DNA of 64,000 bases from Microvirga zambiensis WSM3693 (GCF_016735695.1 NZ_JAERQD010000033.1:1-64000), one strand, 5' to 3'. Shown: positions 39,486-47,994, numbered from the stretch's first letter. Translations and numbers: made by a program. Notes: generated from the sequence alone by a model not told the origin.

Positions 39486-40097
39486 TCAGCCGTGGCAGGC
39501 CGCCCTGCCCTGCACCTTCAGCCGCGCGAGCATCCGCTCACTCAGCGCATCATAGACTTCCCGCGTCTCGATTCCAGACAGGGAGAGTTCGAGCACCCAT
39601 GCGTTCGAGAGCGGCACGATCAGCGTCTCGATCGTCATGGCGTGGGAGGCCATTGGCAGATTGGCATCGACCCAGGTCGCGGACCAGCGGGTGGCACCGG
39701 CATCGGTGGACAGGGAGACCGATTGCGCGGGCCGTCCGAGCAATCCCTCATAATCCTGCTGCAGAGCGGCGGCATCGCGGCTGACGAGATCGGGCTGAGG
39801 CAGGCTGCTCAACTCCTCCGCCGAGCGCAGGCCGACCGTAAGAGAGGCGTCCGAGCGAACGGCCTTCAGACCCTCTTCGGTCTGCTGCCATTCTTCCGGA
39901 AGAGACAGGGAGAAGCACAGGTCGGGCGCAGCCTTGCCGGTCACCAGCGTCTGCTGCGCGGCAGCGTTGAACCGCGCCTCGATGGCCTGGTTCGGAACGG
40001 TCGCATCGAGCGGATCGCTGGAGGCATGCGCAAGCGAGGCGCCGGCAAGCCCTGCCAGAACGATGGCCCCTAAAGGCCACGATCGCCACTCCCTCAT
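39486..40097 (-). CDS. Exported protein of unknown function
   Basis: 203 aa from the ATG at 40097, which gives a signal peptide MREWRSWPLGAIVLAGLAGA ending SLAHA. Upstream ATGs at 40109 and 40178 would extend it; the ribosome site GGAGG fits none of them perfectly. The mature protein has one cysteine pair (LCFSLSLPEEW and AACHG) and a fold that I cannot assign. It lies downstream of the TRAP receptor behind a terminator. Confidence 0.7.
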   Translation of the reverse strand: MREWRSWPLGAIVLAGLAGASLAHASSDPLDATVPNQAIEARFNAAAQQTLVTGKAAPDLCFSLSLPEEWQQTEEGLKAVRSDASLTVGLRSAEELSSLPQPDLVSRDAAALQQDYEGLLGRPAQSVSLSTDAGATRWSATWVDANLPMASHAMTIETLIVPLSNAWVLELSLSGIETREVYDALSERMLARLKVQGRAACHG

Positions 40098-40184
40098 GCT
40101 GTGCACCATGGCCTCCAGCCGCCGTGAGCTCTCCATGGCAACGCGCACGAAGCGTAACGGTTGCGTGTCCATGGCCAAGGCCGC

Positions 40185-40208
40185 AAAGGCGGGCCGAAGC
40201 CCGCCTTT
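40185..40208 (-). terminator. Terminator of the TRAP receptor gene
   Basis: GGCGGGC-ttcg-GCCCGCC stem flanked by AAA and TTT, starting four bases after the stop of the leftward TRAP receptor gene. The tetraloop stem is stable and the T run short. Confidence 0.75.
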
Positions 40209-40211
40209 CCG

Positions 40212-41300
40212 TCAGCCGCGGGCACGGGCGCGGATCATGAAGGTGTCATAGGCGTATTCGGCCACCTGGAACCACAGATATTCCTCGTTCCGGAACGCCT
40301 TGTAGCTGTCGTAGAGCTTCTTGAAGTCGGCATTCTTGGACGAGAGATCGTCATAGATCTCGTTGGCCGCCTTGTAGGCCGCTTCCATGATTTCCTGCGA
40401 GAACGGACGCAGCTGCGCGCCGTTGCCGATCAGGTTGCGCAGGGCTGCCGGATTCTTGGCGTCGTACTTGGCCTGCGTGTCCACGTTGACATAGCCCGCA
40501 GCGGCCTGGATAGCCGCCTGATAGCTCTTCGGCAGCTCATTCCATCTCTGCAGATTGATGAACATGTGGATGGCAGGGCCACCCTCCCAGAAGCCGGGAT
40601 AATAGTAGTACGGCGCGACCTTGTTCAGACCGAGCTTGTCATCGTCGTAAGGAGCGACCCATTCGGCGGCATCGATCGTGCCGCGCTCGAGCGAGGGATA
40701 GAGGTCGCCCCCGGCGATCTGCTGCGGCACCACGCCGAGCTTCTGCACGATCTGGCCCGCGAGGCCCGCGATGCGCATCTTCAGGCCCTGCAGATCCTGA
40801 ACGGTCTTGATCTCCTTCCGGAACCAGCCGCCCATCTGCGCGCCCGTATTGCCCGCCGGCAGCGCGTAGACATTATGCTTGGCATAGAATTCGTTGAGCA
40901 GCGCGGTGCCGTTGCCGTGATAGAGCCAGGCATTGGTCTGCCGTGAATTGAGACCGAAGGGCAGATTGGTGCCGATGGCGAAGGTGGGATCCTTGCCCAC
41001 GTAATAATACGAGCAGGTGTGGCCCATCTCCACCGTTCCGCCCGCAATGGCGTCAAGCGCCTGCGGCGTGCCGACGATCTCGCCGGGTGCGAAGGTCTGG
41101 ATCTGGAACTTGCCGTCGGTCGCCTCGGACACGAGCTTGGCGAAGGTCTCGCCGCCGCCGAACAGGGTGTCGAGGGATTTCGGGAAGGCCGATGTCAGGC
41201 GCCAGCGGATCTCGGGGCTCGACTGCGCGATGGCAGGCTTGGCGACACTTCCCGCGGCTGCGCCGAGCGCGGCGGCCTGGAGGAATGCACGGCGTTTCAT
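40212..41300 (-). CDS. TRAP transporter substrate-binding protein (DctP/TakP-like)
   Basis: 362 aa from ATG 41300, which gives a twin-arginine-type signal (MKRRAFLQAAALGAAAGS, ending AIAQS). The DctP family core follows (KFQIQTFAPGEIVGTPQALD, LKMRIAGLAGQIVQKLGVVP). GTIDAAEWVAPYDDDKLGLN is close to TakP of Rhodobacter, which binds 2-oxo acids; the ligand is inferred. The membrane subunits DctQ and DctM are not in the window, so it is an orphan receptor here. An ATG five codons upstream (41315) is possible. Confidence 0.9.
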   Translation of the reverse strand: MKRRAFLQAAALGAAAGSVAKPAIAQSSPEIRWRLTSAFPKSLDTLFGGGETFAKLVSEATDGKFQIQTFAPGEIVGTPQALDAIAGGTVEMGHTCSYYYVGKDPTFAIGTNLPFGLNSRQTNAWLYHGNGTALLNEFYAKHNVYALPAGNTGAQMGGWFRKEIKTVQDLQGLKMRIAGLAGQIVQKLGVVPQQIAGGDLYPSLERGTIDAAEWVAPYDDDKLGLNKVAPYYYYPGFWEGGPAIHMFINLQRWNELPKSYQAAIQAAAGYVNVDTQAKYDAKNPAALRNLIGNGAQLRPFSQEIMEAAYKAANEIYDDLSSKNADFKKLYDSYKAFRNEEYLWFQVAEYAYDTFMIRARARG

Positions 41301-41522
41301 AAGCGTCACTTTCATTCAGATGCGTTTGAGGACGCATGCGAGACAGAAAGTTTCACTGCGATGCTCTCAAACGAACGGTTGAGACGCCCCTATAGCGACC
41401 CCTGCAGAAGAAGGGAGGCCTTCCTGGGCAGGGAGTTCATGCGTTCAGCGCATGCATAGCTCCGCTTTGCGGCGAATCCGCGGGAGACAGCCAAAGAATT
41501 TGTGCGAGTCGGTCTTGCCGCG

Positions 41523-41696
41523 TCAGAAGATCAGTTCACCCGCTCCCCAGGCCAGCAGGATCAGGAGAATGAAGCCGAGGAGGAAGAGGCCGAACAGGAT
41601 CTTGGCGAGGGTCTTCGCACCCGAGGCGACACCGGTGAAGCCGAGAGCGCCTGCGACCAGCGACACGACAAGAAAGATCAGGGCCCATTTCAGCAT
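41523..41696 (-). CDS. DUF1328 small membrane protein
   Basis: 57-aa protein found by reading the leftward strand directly: [57 protein letters not shown]. Two hydrophobic helices around a [11 protein letters not shown] turn make it a DUF1328 (YtjA-like) inner-membrane protein. AAAGGTGCAGGC precedes the ATG. Small DUF1328 genes are often stress-induced; here GGAAC lies at 41756-41760 on the coding strand, but no CGTT follows at the right distance. Confidence 0.88.
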   Translation of the reverse strand: MLKWALIFLVVSLVAGALGFTGVASGAKTLAKILFGLFLLGFILLILLAWGAGELIF

Positions 41697-41777
41697 GCCT
41701 GCACCTTTGATGGAAACGGTTCAGCTACAGGACATAAGCGCTCAAGCTTGATCCGGTTCCGAAGCCCGCATGCCCGA

Positions 41778-42869
41778 TCAGATGACGACGGTGATCTTTT
41801 CCGCCGCCCGCGTCAGCGCCGTGTAGAGCCAGCGGCTGCGATGCTCGCGAAAGGCATAAGACTCGTCGAAGAGCACGAGATCGTCCCATTGCGAGCCTTG
41901 AGCCTTGTGCACGGTCAGCGCGTAGCCGTAGGTGAACTCGTCCGATTCCTTGCGCAGGACGAAGGGCACCTCCTCCTCCGTACCCTCGAAGAAGGCCTTG
42001 TGCACCGAAACGTCCACGGACCTGCGCCGGGCATCGTCGTCGGGCAGCACATCCATGCGGATGAAGTCGTTGCGGATGCCGCGCAGAGCCTGGATGGACC
42101 AGGTGCCACCATTGAGCAGGCCCTTGGTCTTGTCGTTGCGCAGGCACACCAGCTTCTCGCCCGCCGCCGGCATCGGATCGCGGTAGCCGTTCAGCTCGCG
42201 CAGGCGCGTGTTGTACATTCGCCTGGTCTTGTTGAGGCCGACGAGCACCTGATCGGCTGCCATGACCGCGGCCGCATCGATCTCGCGGCGCCGGATGATG
42301 CGGCTCTCGCCATAGCTGCCGGGCTCGAGACGCCCGCCCTCGCGCACCATCATCGACAGATGGATGATCGGATTGTCCTTGGCCTGACGATGCACCTCGG
42401 TGAGCATCACGTCGGGCTCTCCGTCGGTGAAGAAGCCACCGCCTTTCACCGGCGGCAACTGGGCCGGATCGCCGAGCACCAGAACGGGCTGACCGAACGA
42501 CAGGAGATCGCGCCCGAGCTCTTCATCCACCATTGAGCATTCGTCGATGACGATGAGGTCGGCCTTCGAGGCCGGGCTCTGGCGGTTGAGGACGAATTGC
42601 GGCCCGTTCTCGTCCGACTCCCGTGAGCGGTAGATCATGGAGTGAATGGTGGATGCATCCACGCATCCCTTGGTGCGCAGCACCAGGGCGGCCTTGCCGG
42701 TATAGGCGCCGAAGGCGACCTCGCCGTCCACCGTCTCGGCGATGTGCTTGGCGAGAGTCGTCTTGCCGGTACCGGCATAGCCGAAGAGGCGGAACACCGG
42801 ACTTTCGCCACGGCGGAGCCAATCGGCGACGGCCTTCAGGGCAGCGTCCTGTTGCGGCGACCAGGTCAT
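41778..42869 (-). CDS. RecD-like ATP-dependent DNA helicase
   Basis: 363-aa single-protein SF1B helicase. Walker A is LFGYAGTGKTTLAKHIAE, Walker B LIVIDECSMVDEEL, motif III VLVLGDPAQLPPVKGG, and the UvrD-C2 end FTYGYALTVHKAQGSQWDDL with ALTRA. It is much shorter than RecD and has no exonuclease partners, so it is of the small RecD2/Pif1-like group found widely in alphaproteobacteria. The ATG at 42869 overlaps the EamA gene stop, so the two are coupled. Confidence 0.9.
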   Translation of the reverse strand: MTWSPQQDAALKAVADWLRRGESPVFRLFGYAGTGKTTLAKHIAETVDGEVAFGAYTGKAALVLRTKGCVDASTIHSMIYRSRESDENGPQFVLNRQSPASKADLIVIDECSMVDEELGRDLLSFGQPVLVLGDPAQLPPVKGGGFFTDGEPDVMLTEVHRQAKDNPIIHLSMMVREGGRLEPGSYGESRIIRRREIDAAAVMAADQVLVGLNKTRRMYNTRLRELNGYRDPMPAAGEKLVCLRNDKTKGLLNGGTWSIQALRGIRNDFIRMDVLPDDDARRRSVDVSVHKAFFEGTEEEVPFVLRKESDEFTYGYALTVHKAQGSQWDDLVLFDESYAFREHRSRWLYTALTRAAEKITVVI

Positions 42870-43798
42870 GCGGGTTTCGCCTCGCGATGCAGGGAATAGA
42901 GAAGGCCGACGATGATGCAGAAGCTGCCGAGGAAGACGTAAGGATCGAGCGCCTCGCCGTAGAACTGCCAGCCGACGAAGGCGATCAGCGGGATGCGCAT
43001 GAAGTCCAGCGGAACGACCATGGTCGCATCGCCCCGTCGGTAGGCATTGGTCAGGCAGTAGTGGGAGAGCAGGCCGCCGAGGCAGATGCCGATGAGCGGC
43101 ACCACATGGGACGTCTGAACCTGAAGCCAGAAGGCCCGGCTTACCCCGAGAAGGTTCATGGGCAGCTGCAGCAGGTTCATGAAGAACAGGATCGCGAAGG
43201 TGCTCTCCGTCATCGTGAGGCGTTTCGTCATGATGGCCACGAGAGCGAAGCAGAACGCCACGCCGAGCATGAGGAAGCTGGCCGGCTGCAAGGTTTCCAT
43301 GCCCGGGCGGAGGATGATCAGAATCCCGATGAAGCCGAGAATGACGGCGACGAGACGCCCTCTCGTCATCGTCTCGTTGAGCAGCGGAATCGCCAGCAGC
43401 GCAACCCAGGCAGGCGTGGTGAATTCGAGCGCGAAGACGGTCGCGAGCGGCAGCAGCGTGAGGCCGAAGGCCCATCCGTCCGTGCCCGCGAAATGGAGCA
43501 CGTTGCGCGCAAGGTGGAGCTTGAAGCGCCTCGGTTTCAGGCCCGGCCGCAGCTCCGGTTTGACGAGCGCGAGCAAAAGCAGGATCAGGACGCCGGCGGC
43601 ATTGCGGACGGCCAGCATCTCGAAGATCGAGAAGGTGGACGCAAGAGCCCGCACCGCGATGGCGGTGGCGGAGAAGGCGAGAAGAGCGCCGCTCATCCAG
43701 AGGACGACGGCGAGAATGCTGCGATGGGGCACGGCGGACCAAGCGATGTGAACGTCTCCTCCGATTACCCTGCCTCCTTCATTGCGTGAAGCCTTCAT
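42866..43798 (-). CDS. EamA/DMT-family transporter
   Basis: About 310 aa from the ATG at 43798; the exact start is uncertain, and GGAGGAG at about 43755 might serve a start further in. Ten hydrophobic helices in two EamA halves, for example LLAFSATAIAVRALASTFSI, LLNETMTRGRLVAVILGFIG and VPLIGICLGGLLSHYCLTNA. Drug/metabolite transporter superfamily; substrate unknown. The TGA overlaps the helicase ATG. Confidence 0.87.
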   Translation of the reverse strand: MKASRNEGGRVIGGDVHIAWSAVPHRSILAVVLWMSGALLAFSATAIAVRALASTFSIFEMLAVRNAAGVLILLLLALVKPELRPGLKPRRFKLHLARNVLHFAGTDGWAFGLTLLPLATVFALEFTTPAWVALLAIPLLNETMTRGRLVAVILGFIGILIILRPGMETLQPASFLMLGVAFCFALVAIMTKRLTMTESTFAILFFMNLLQLPMNLLGVSRAFWLQVQTSHVVPLIGICLGGLLSHYCLTNAYRRGDATMVVPLDFMRIPLIAFVGWQFYGEALDPYVFLGSFCIIVGLLYSLHREAKPA

Positions 43799-44299
43799 CG
43801 TCACACGAGGCACAGCGGTGATGACGCACAGGTCAGCTGGGACGCGACGACGTCGGCGATCTCGGCTCGCGAGCGACTCACTCGCACGTGATTCTCGACT
43901 CGTCCGATGGTTCGCAGCCCGCTTCGAGGGCCTGAGAGACAAAAATTTTTCGACTCGGCGAGAAGAGATTTTTGGAGGCGCGAAAACCGCTTTTCGCCCT
44001 CTCCAAGTGGATAGGATTCACGCTGCGATGTTGAACGAGCTTGAAGACGTTCGAATACTCACAAGGACGTAAACGTCATCTTTACGAACACCCTAAGTCA
44101 TTAAAAGATAAGTCGTTTTCTGAACATCCATTACAGCGGTTCATCACATGCACCGAGTGAGATGCGCCTGCGAGGGTGACTCTAACTGCCTCATCTTGAA
44201 CCCGATCTCGCGACTCAGACCTGCAAGCGAAGAGCGTCGTTGCGCTTGAAATATCCACAGAAAAAGTGAGCGATCTACTGTCTACACTTTCCGATAATC
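43799..44299. other. Long intergenic region upstream of the histone-like gene
   Basis: About 500 bases. The left half is GC-rich with a doubtful rightward open frame (43782-44072) rich in Arg and overlapping the EamA start. From about 44050 the DNA becomes visibly more AT-rich (cattaaaagataagtcg) with no gene. The EcfG promoter begins at its right end. I see no other feature. Confidence 0.5.
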
Positions 44300-44324
44300 G
44301 GAACCCCCTTGGTATAACGACGTT
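44300..44324 (+). promoter_or_regulatory. EcfG (general stress) promoter of the histone H1-like gene
   Basis: GGAAC (44300-44304), 16 bases, CGTT (44321-44324), a perfect match to the alphaproteobacterial EcfG consensus GGAAC-N16/17-CGTT. Transcription should start around 44331, about 43 bases before the ATG. Confidence 0.85.
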
Positions 44325-44373
44325 GCCTTGCAAGCGTGACGGTTGCACGCGAAGGCCCTTGAAGGAGGCGGCA

Positions 44374-44991
44374 ATGCCGACAGACACCAAGAACCCGCTG
44401 ACGATGCTGTTCACGGGTGACACAGGTGCGACCAGCACCAAGAAGACCGCGAAGAAGAGCAGCGCACGCCGCTCGTCGACCGCGAAGAAGAGCACCGCCA
44501 AGAAGGCGACTGCCAAGAAGGCCGGAACGAAGACCGCAGCGAAGTCGACCTCGCGGTCGGCTGCGAAGAAGAGCACCGCCAAGAAGACCGCTGCCAAGAA
44601 GACCACGGCGAGGAAGACCACTGCCAAGAAGACGGCAGCCAAGAAAACCACCGCCAAATCGGCAGCGAAGAAGACCACTGCCCGCAAGACGGCAGCCAAG
44701 AAGACCACCGCCCGGAAGACCGCTGCCAAGAAGACGACGGCTCGCTCGGCCGTCAAGAAGTCCTCGGCACGGAAGGCTCCGGCGCGTTCCGCTGCGTCCC
44801 GCTCTTCCGCAAAGAAGACGGCTTCGCGCAGCACCAGCCGCGGCGCGGTGAAGAAGGCCTCCGCCTCCAAGGCTCGCACCACGAAGCGCGCCGCGGCCGC
44901 TTCGAGCCGGACCTCGGCGACGAAGAAGTCGGGCAAGGTCGCCAAGCGGTCTTCGAAGAGCGCTCGCAAGAGCCCTGCGAAGAAGCGCTAG
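44374..44991 (+). CDS. Histone H1-like Lys/Ala-rich DNA-binding protein
   Basis: 205 aa from the ATG at 44374 (GGAGGCGGCA before it). After a short N-terminal segment (MPTDTKNPLTMLFTGDTGAT) the chain is almost wholly Lys, Ala, Thr, Ser and Arg in degenerate repeats such as STAKKATAKKAG, TAAKKTTARKTTAKK and TARSAVKK. It resembles the C-terminal tail of eukaryotic H1 and bacterial AlgP/Hc1-type proteins, which bind and condense DNA. It is preceded by an EcfG promoter, which suggests nucleoid compaction during stress or stationary phase. The repeats are length-unstable in related genes. Confidence 0.85.
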   Translation: MPTDTKNPLTMLFTGDTGATSTKKTAKKSSARRSSTAKKSTAKKATAKKAGTKTAAKSTSRSAAKKSTAKKTAAKKTTARKTTAKKTAAKKTTAKSAAKKTTARKTAAKKTTARKTAAKKTTARSAVKKSSARKAPARSAASRSSAKKTASRSTSRGAVKKASASKARTTKRAAAASSRTSATKKSGKVAKRSSKSARKSPAKKR

Positions 44992-45048
44992 GACCGCCAT
45001 GCCGCAGGCGCCGGGAAGGAGCGATCCTTCATCGGCGCATGCGCATAA

Positions 45049-45078
45049 AAAATCGCCCGGCGAAAGCCGGGCGATTTT
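45049..45078 (+). terminator. Terminator of the histone-like gene
   Basis: AAAATCGCCCGGC-gaaa-GCCGGGCGATTTT, a 13-bp perfect stem with tetraloop followed by GCTTTTT. It is symmetric, so it may also act on leftward transcripts. Confidence 0.93.
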
Positions 45079-45101
45079 GCTTTTTGAGGGGTGAGAGCCT
45101 G

Positions 45102-45194
45102 GAGCTGTTTCCACTTGCGTGGAATCACCTCTCTGCCTTGCTTTGCCGCATTTTTTGACGGCGAACCGGATCCACTTCGCCGAAAAATGCTCTA
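45102..45194. repeat. Family F repeat, copy 2 (inverted)
   Basis: ggagctgtttccacttgcgt through ttttgacggcgaaccggatc to aaaaatgctctag. Almost the exact reverse complement of 33085-33178. It overlaps the last bases of the PRC-barrel gene (stop at 45192-45194). This is the last recognised copy of any repeat family in the window. Confidence 0.85.
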
Positions 45195-45602
45195 GCGGCC
45201 CGTGCTCATCGGGTCGCTGTCGCCCCAGTAGGGCGTGGCGTTGTAGTAGCGGTGGACGTGCTCCTCCCACTCCCGGTCATAGGATGCATCATGCCCTTCG
45301 GCGCTTCGGCGGGGGGCACCCCGCAGCTGATCCTCGGACAGGTTCAGCTCGTAGGCATCCAGCTCCACATTGTACTTCAGGACTCCCCAGGGCAGCGTGT
45401 AGTACTCTTCGCCGAGCCCCATGAAGCCACCGAAGCTCATGACCGCATAGGCGACCTTGCCGGACCGCTTCTCGATCATCACGCGCTCGATGGTGCCGAT
45501 CTTCTCGCCGTCGGAGCGGCGCACCGGTGTCCCTTCGACCTTGTCGCTGGCGATCAGGCTGTGGGTTTCGCGAAGATCACCGCTTTGAGCCGTCGTCTGC
45601 AT
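45192..45602 (-). CDS. PRC-barrel domain protein
   Basis: 136 aa. The PRC-barrel spans about residues 18-95 (GTPVRRSDGEKIGTIERVMI, GKVAYAVMSFGGFMGLGEEY, YTLPWGVLKYNVELDAYELN). The C-terminal tail is charged (EWEEHVHRYYNATPYWGD). PRC-barrel proteins of this soluble type are abundant under stress in Hyphomicrobiales; their role is unknown. A perfect EcfG promoter lies before the gene at 45637-45662. The stop overlaps repeat F, so the C-terminus (STGR) is probably shaped by the repeat. Confidence 0.88.
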   Translation of the reverse strand: MQTTAQSGDLRETHSLIASDKVEGTPVRRSDGEKIGTIERVMIEKRSGKVAYAVMSFGGFMGLGEEYYTLPWGVLKYNVELDAYELNLSEDQLRGAPRRSAEGHDASYDREWEEHVHRYYNATPYWGDSDPMSTGR

Positions 45603-45636
45603 TGTCTCGCTCCTTCCTCTGTCAGGATCCTACAGC

Positions 45637-45662
45637 AACGCATGTGCGGAAAAGGCGGTTCC
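45637..45662 (-). promoter_or_regulatory. EcfG (general stress) promoter of the PRC-barrel gene
   Basis: On the leftward strand GGAAC (45662-45658), 17 bases, CGTT (45640-45637), a perfect EcfG consensus match. The ATG is 34 bases beyond the -10, which leaves a leader of about 25 bases with AAGGAGCGAG as ribosome site. Confidence 0.85.
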
Positions 45663-45719
45663 TTGACCGCGGCACCAGGGATTTCCAGGCTTTCCGGCAT
45701 CCCGCCAAGCGCTGCCATA

Positions 45720-45745
45720 GGAACCCCCTTCAGGACCCTCACGTT
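45720..45745 (+). promoter_or_regulatory. EcfG (general stress) promoter of the SDR gene
   Basis: GGAAC (45720-45724), 17 bases, CGTT (45742-45745). Back to back with the PRC-barrel promoter, so one small region drives two genes in opposite directions under the same sigma factor. Confidence 0.85.
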
Positions 45746-45789
45746 GATCCACGTTTCGTGAAGCCCTGAGGAACGGGAAGGAGAATGCC

Positions 45790-46959
45790 ATGGCTTTTCG
45801 CCAGAAGCCGGTCGAGGAACAGGTGATCGTCATCACCGGCGCATCCAGCGGGATCGGCCTTGCGACGGCGCATGCGTTCCGTGCGCGAAGAGCCAGGGGC
45901 CTGGTTCTCGTCGCCCGCAACGAAGAGGCTTTGCGCAGCATCGCCGATGAGCTCAGCGGCGGCCGCACCTATGCGATCGCGGTGGCCGCGGATGTCAGCC
46001 GGCACGAGGATCTGGAAAGGGTGGCCAACATGGCCATCGACACCTTCGGCGGCTTCGACACCTGGGTGAACGACGCGGCTGTGGCTCTCTATGGCAGCGT
46101 CGCGGAGATCCCGATGAAGGATCAGCGGCAGCTCTTCGACATCAACTACTGGGGCGTCGTCGACGGCTCGATGATCGCAGCGGATCATCTGCGCCATAAC
46201 GGCGGCACCATCGTCAATGTCGGCAGCGTGCTGTCCGAGCGCGCCATGATCCTGCAGACCCAATACTCGGCTTCCAAGCATGCGGTGAAGGCCTTCACCG
46301 ACGGGCTGCGCATGGAACTCGAGAGCCAGGGCGCTCCGGTTTCCGTCACGCTCATCAAGCCATCCTCCATCGACACGCCTTACGTCGAGCATGCCCGCAA
46401 CTATCTCGACCGGGAAACGGCCGTTCCGCCACCGGCCTACGATCCGCATCTCGTCGCGAAGGCCATCGTCTTCGCGGCGGAGCACCGGCGCCGGGAGATC
46501 ACGATCGGCTTCGGCGGCTGGGTGATCGGCGCGATGGGCAAGGTCGCGCCCCGCCTCGTGGACAAGGCCATGGAATGGACGGGCCATGGCTCGCAGACGA
46601 CGGACCACCCCGAGCGCCCGGCCATGCGCGACAATCTCTATCAAGCGCGTGAGGACGGCGACATCTATTCGTCCCTGCCCGGCGAGCCGCGCAAGACCAG
46701 CCTGCTGCTCGAAGCGCAGCTCCATCCCTTCCTGTCCGCTGCAATCCTGGCAGGCATCGCGGCCGGAGTCGCGGCGTTGTTTGTCACTCCTTGGATGGTA
46801 GGCGCTCGCCGTCCGCGCAGAGAAGTCAGGCGGCGGCCGATTTCGCGCTACCAGCACACCATAAGGCGCAGCGGCAACGGGCATGACAAGCACACCTTCG
46901 GACCAGGGCATGTGAGCCAGCGCGTCGCAAGCGAAGGCCGTTCACAACCGAGGCATTGA
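45790..46959 (+). CDS. SDR-family oxidoreductase with C-terminal membrane helix
   Basis: 389 aa. The dehydrogenase domain covers about residues 8-260: VIVITGASSGIGLATAHAFR (cofactor), WVNDAAVALYG in the NAG position, catalytic Ser in NVGSVLSERAM and YSASKHAVKAF as Tyr-Lys. A hydrophobic helix near 315-340 (LSAAILAGIAAGVAALFV) could anchor it, followed by a basic Arg-rich tail. The EcfG promoter at 45720 places it in the general stress regulon. Substrate unknown. Its size and anchor set it apart from the 259-aa SDR at 38177. Confidence 0.88.
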   Translation: MAFRQKPVEEQVIVITGASSGIGLATAHAFRARRARGLVLVARNEEALRSIADELSGGRTYAIAVAADVSRHEDLERVANMAIDTFGGFDTWVNDAAVALYGSVAEIPMKDQRQLFDINYWGVVDGSMIAADHLRHNGGTIVNVGSVLSERAMILQTQYSASKHAVKAFTDGLRMELESQGAPVSVTLIKPSSIDTPYVEHARNYLDRETAVPPPAYDPHLVAKAIVFAAEHRRREITIGFGGWVIGAMGKVAPRLVDKAMEWTGHGSQTTDHPERPAMRDNLYQAREDGDIYSSLPGEPRKTSLLLEAQLHPFLSAAILAGIAAGVAALFVTPWMVGARRPRREVRRRPISRYQHTIRRSGNGHDKHTFGPGHVSQRVASEGRSQPRH

Positions 46960-47063
46960 CGAGATGGCGGGAGCGGGCCGCTCGGCCCCCCCCTTTCCAA
47001 GAGCGACAAGATGGCCGCGGCGGGCGCGTTCCGAACTTGGCGGATGCACGCTAGCCTTGTCCG

Positions 47064-47975
47064 ATGAACACGATTCGCTGCCTTGCCATCACTCTTGCTC
47101 TCCTTGCCGGCGGGACGGCCTCCGCCCAGGACAAGGGCACGCTCGATCCGAAGCCCCTGCCGCCTCTCGCCAATCCGGGCGATCCGAAATTGGCGGCGAA
47201 GGAATTGTTCGGGCGACGTGCCACACCGGCCGATCTGAGCTCGCGCTCGATCGGTGGCTATGCCCGCGGCTGTGTCGCAGGTGCGGCGGCAATCCCGATC
47301 GATGGCGAGAACTGGCAGGTGATGCGCCTGTCCCGCAACCGTAATTGGGGCCATCCGCGGATGATCGACTTCCTGCAGCGTTTCGCGACGCGGCTGCCCG
47401 CAGTGAACGGCTGGCCCGGCCTTCTCGTCGGCGATATCTCGCAGCCGCGCGGCGGGCCGATGATCACGGGCCATGCCTCGCACCAGATCGGGCTCGATGC
47501 CGACATCTGGCTCACCCCGATGCCCGATCGCCGGCTCTCACGTGCCGAGCGGGAGGAGATGTCCGCCACCAATGTGGTGCGTAGCGACTGGCTCGACATC
47601 GATCCCTCCCGTTGGACGCCGCAGCACACGGCCCTGATCCGCGCCGTGGCGTCGGAACGCGGCGTTGCCCGCATCTTCGTGAACCCGGCGATCAAGAAGG
47701 CGCTCTGCCGGGAAGCCGGAGCAGACCGGGGATGGCTCACCAAGGTGAGGCCGACCTGGGGCCACAATTACCACTTCCATATCCGCCTCGCCTGCCCCGC
47801 CGGCGAGGCCGGCTGCTCCGATCAGGATCCGCCTCCGAACGGCGATGGCTGCGGCCCGGAGCTGGCAGCATGGTTCACGCCGGAGATGCTGCATCCGAAG
47901 CCCGGAAAGCCCCGCCCGCCCCTGACGATGGCCCAGCTGCCCACCGAGTGCCGCCGGGTTCTCGATGCGCCCTGA
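47064..47975 (+). CDS. mepA: Penicillin-insensitive murein endopeptidase
   Basis: Periplasmic metallo-endopeptidase cutting D-Ala-mDAP cross-links in peptidoglycan. 303 aa with a signal peptide (MNTIRCLAITLALLAGGTAS). The LAS-family zinc motifs are GHASHQIGLDADIW (H-x6-D) and WGHNYHFHIRLACP (H-x-H). Cysteines (ARGCVAG, CREAG, LACPAGEAGC, GDGCGPEL, TECRR) likely form disulfides. Full length. The stop is followed by a bidirectional terminator. Confidence 0.95.
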   Translation: MNTIRCLAITLALLAGGTASAQDKGTLDPKPLPPLANPGDPKLAAKELFGRRATPADLSSRSIGGYARGCVAGAAAIPIDGENWQVMRLSRNRNWGHPRMIDFLQRFATRLPAVNGWPGLLVGDISQPRGGPMITGHASHQIGLDADIWLTPMPDRRLSRAEREEMSATNVVRSDWLDIDPSRWTPQHTALIRAVASERGVARIFVNPAIKKALCREAGADRGWLTKVRPTWGHNYHFHIRLACPAGEAGCSDQDPPPNGDGCGPELAAWFTPEMLHPKPGKPRPPLTMAQLPTECRRVLDAP

Positions 47976-47994
47976 GCGGCCTTTAAAATGAAAA

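Noticed and set aside
43782-44072. 96-aa Arg-rich rightward frame
   Set aside because: Overlaps the EamA start on the other strand and shows no coding signals.
44082-44969. 295-aa leftward frame opposite the histone-like gene
   Set aside because: Arises from the repeat composition; product is a simple Val/Phe/Leu/Ala repeat and no promoter or ribosome site was seen.
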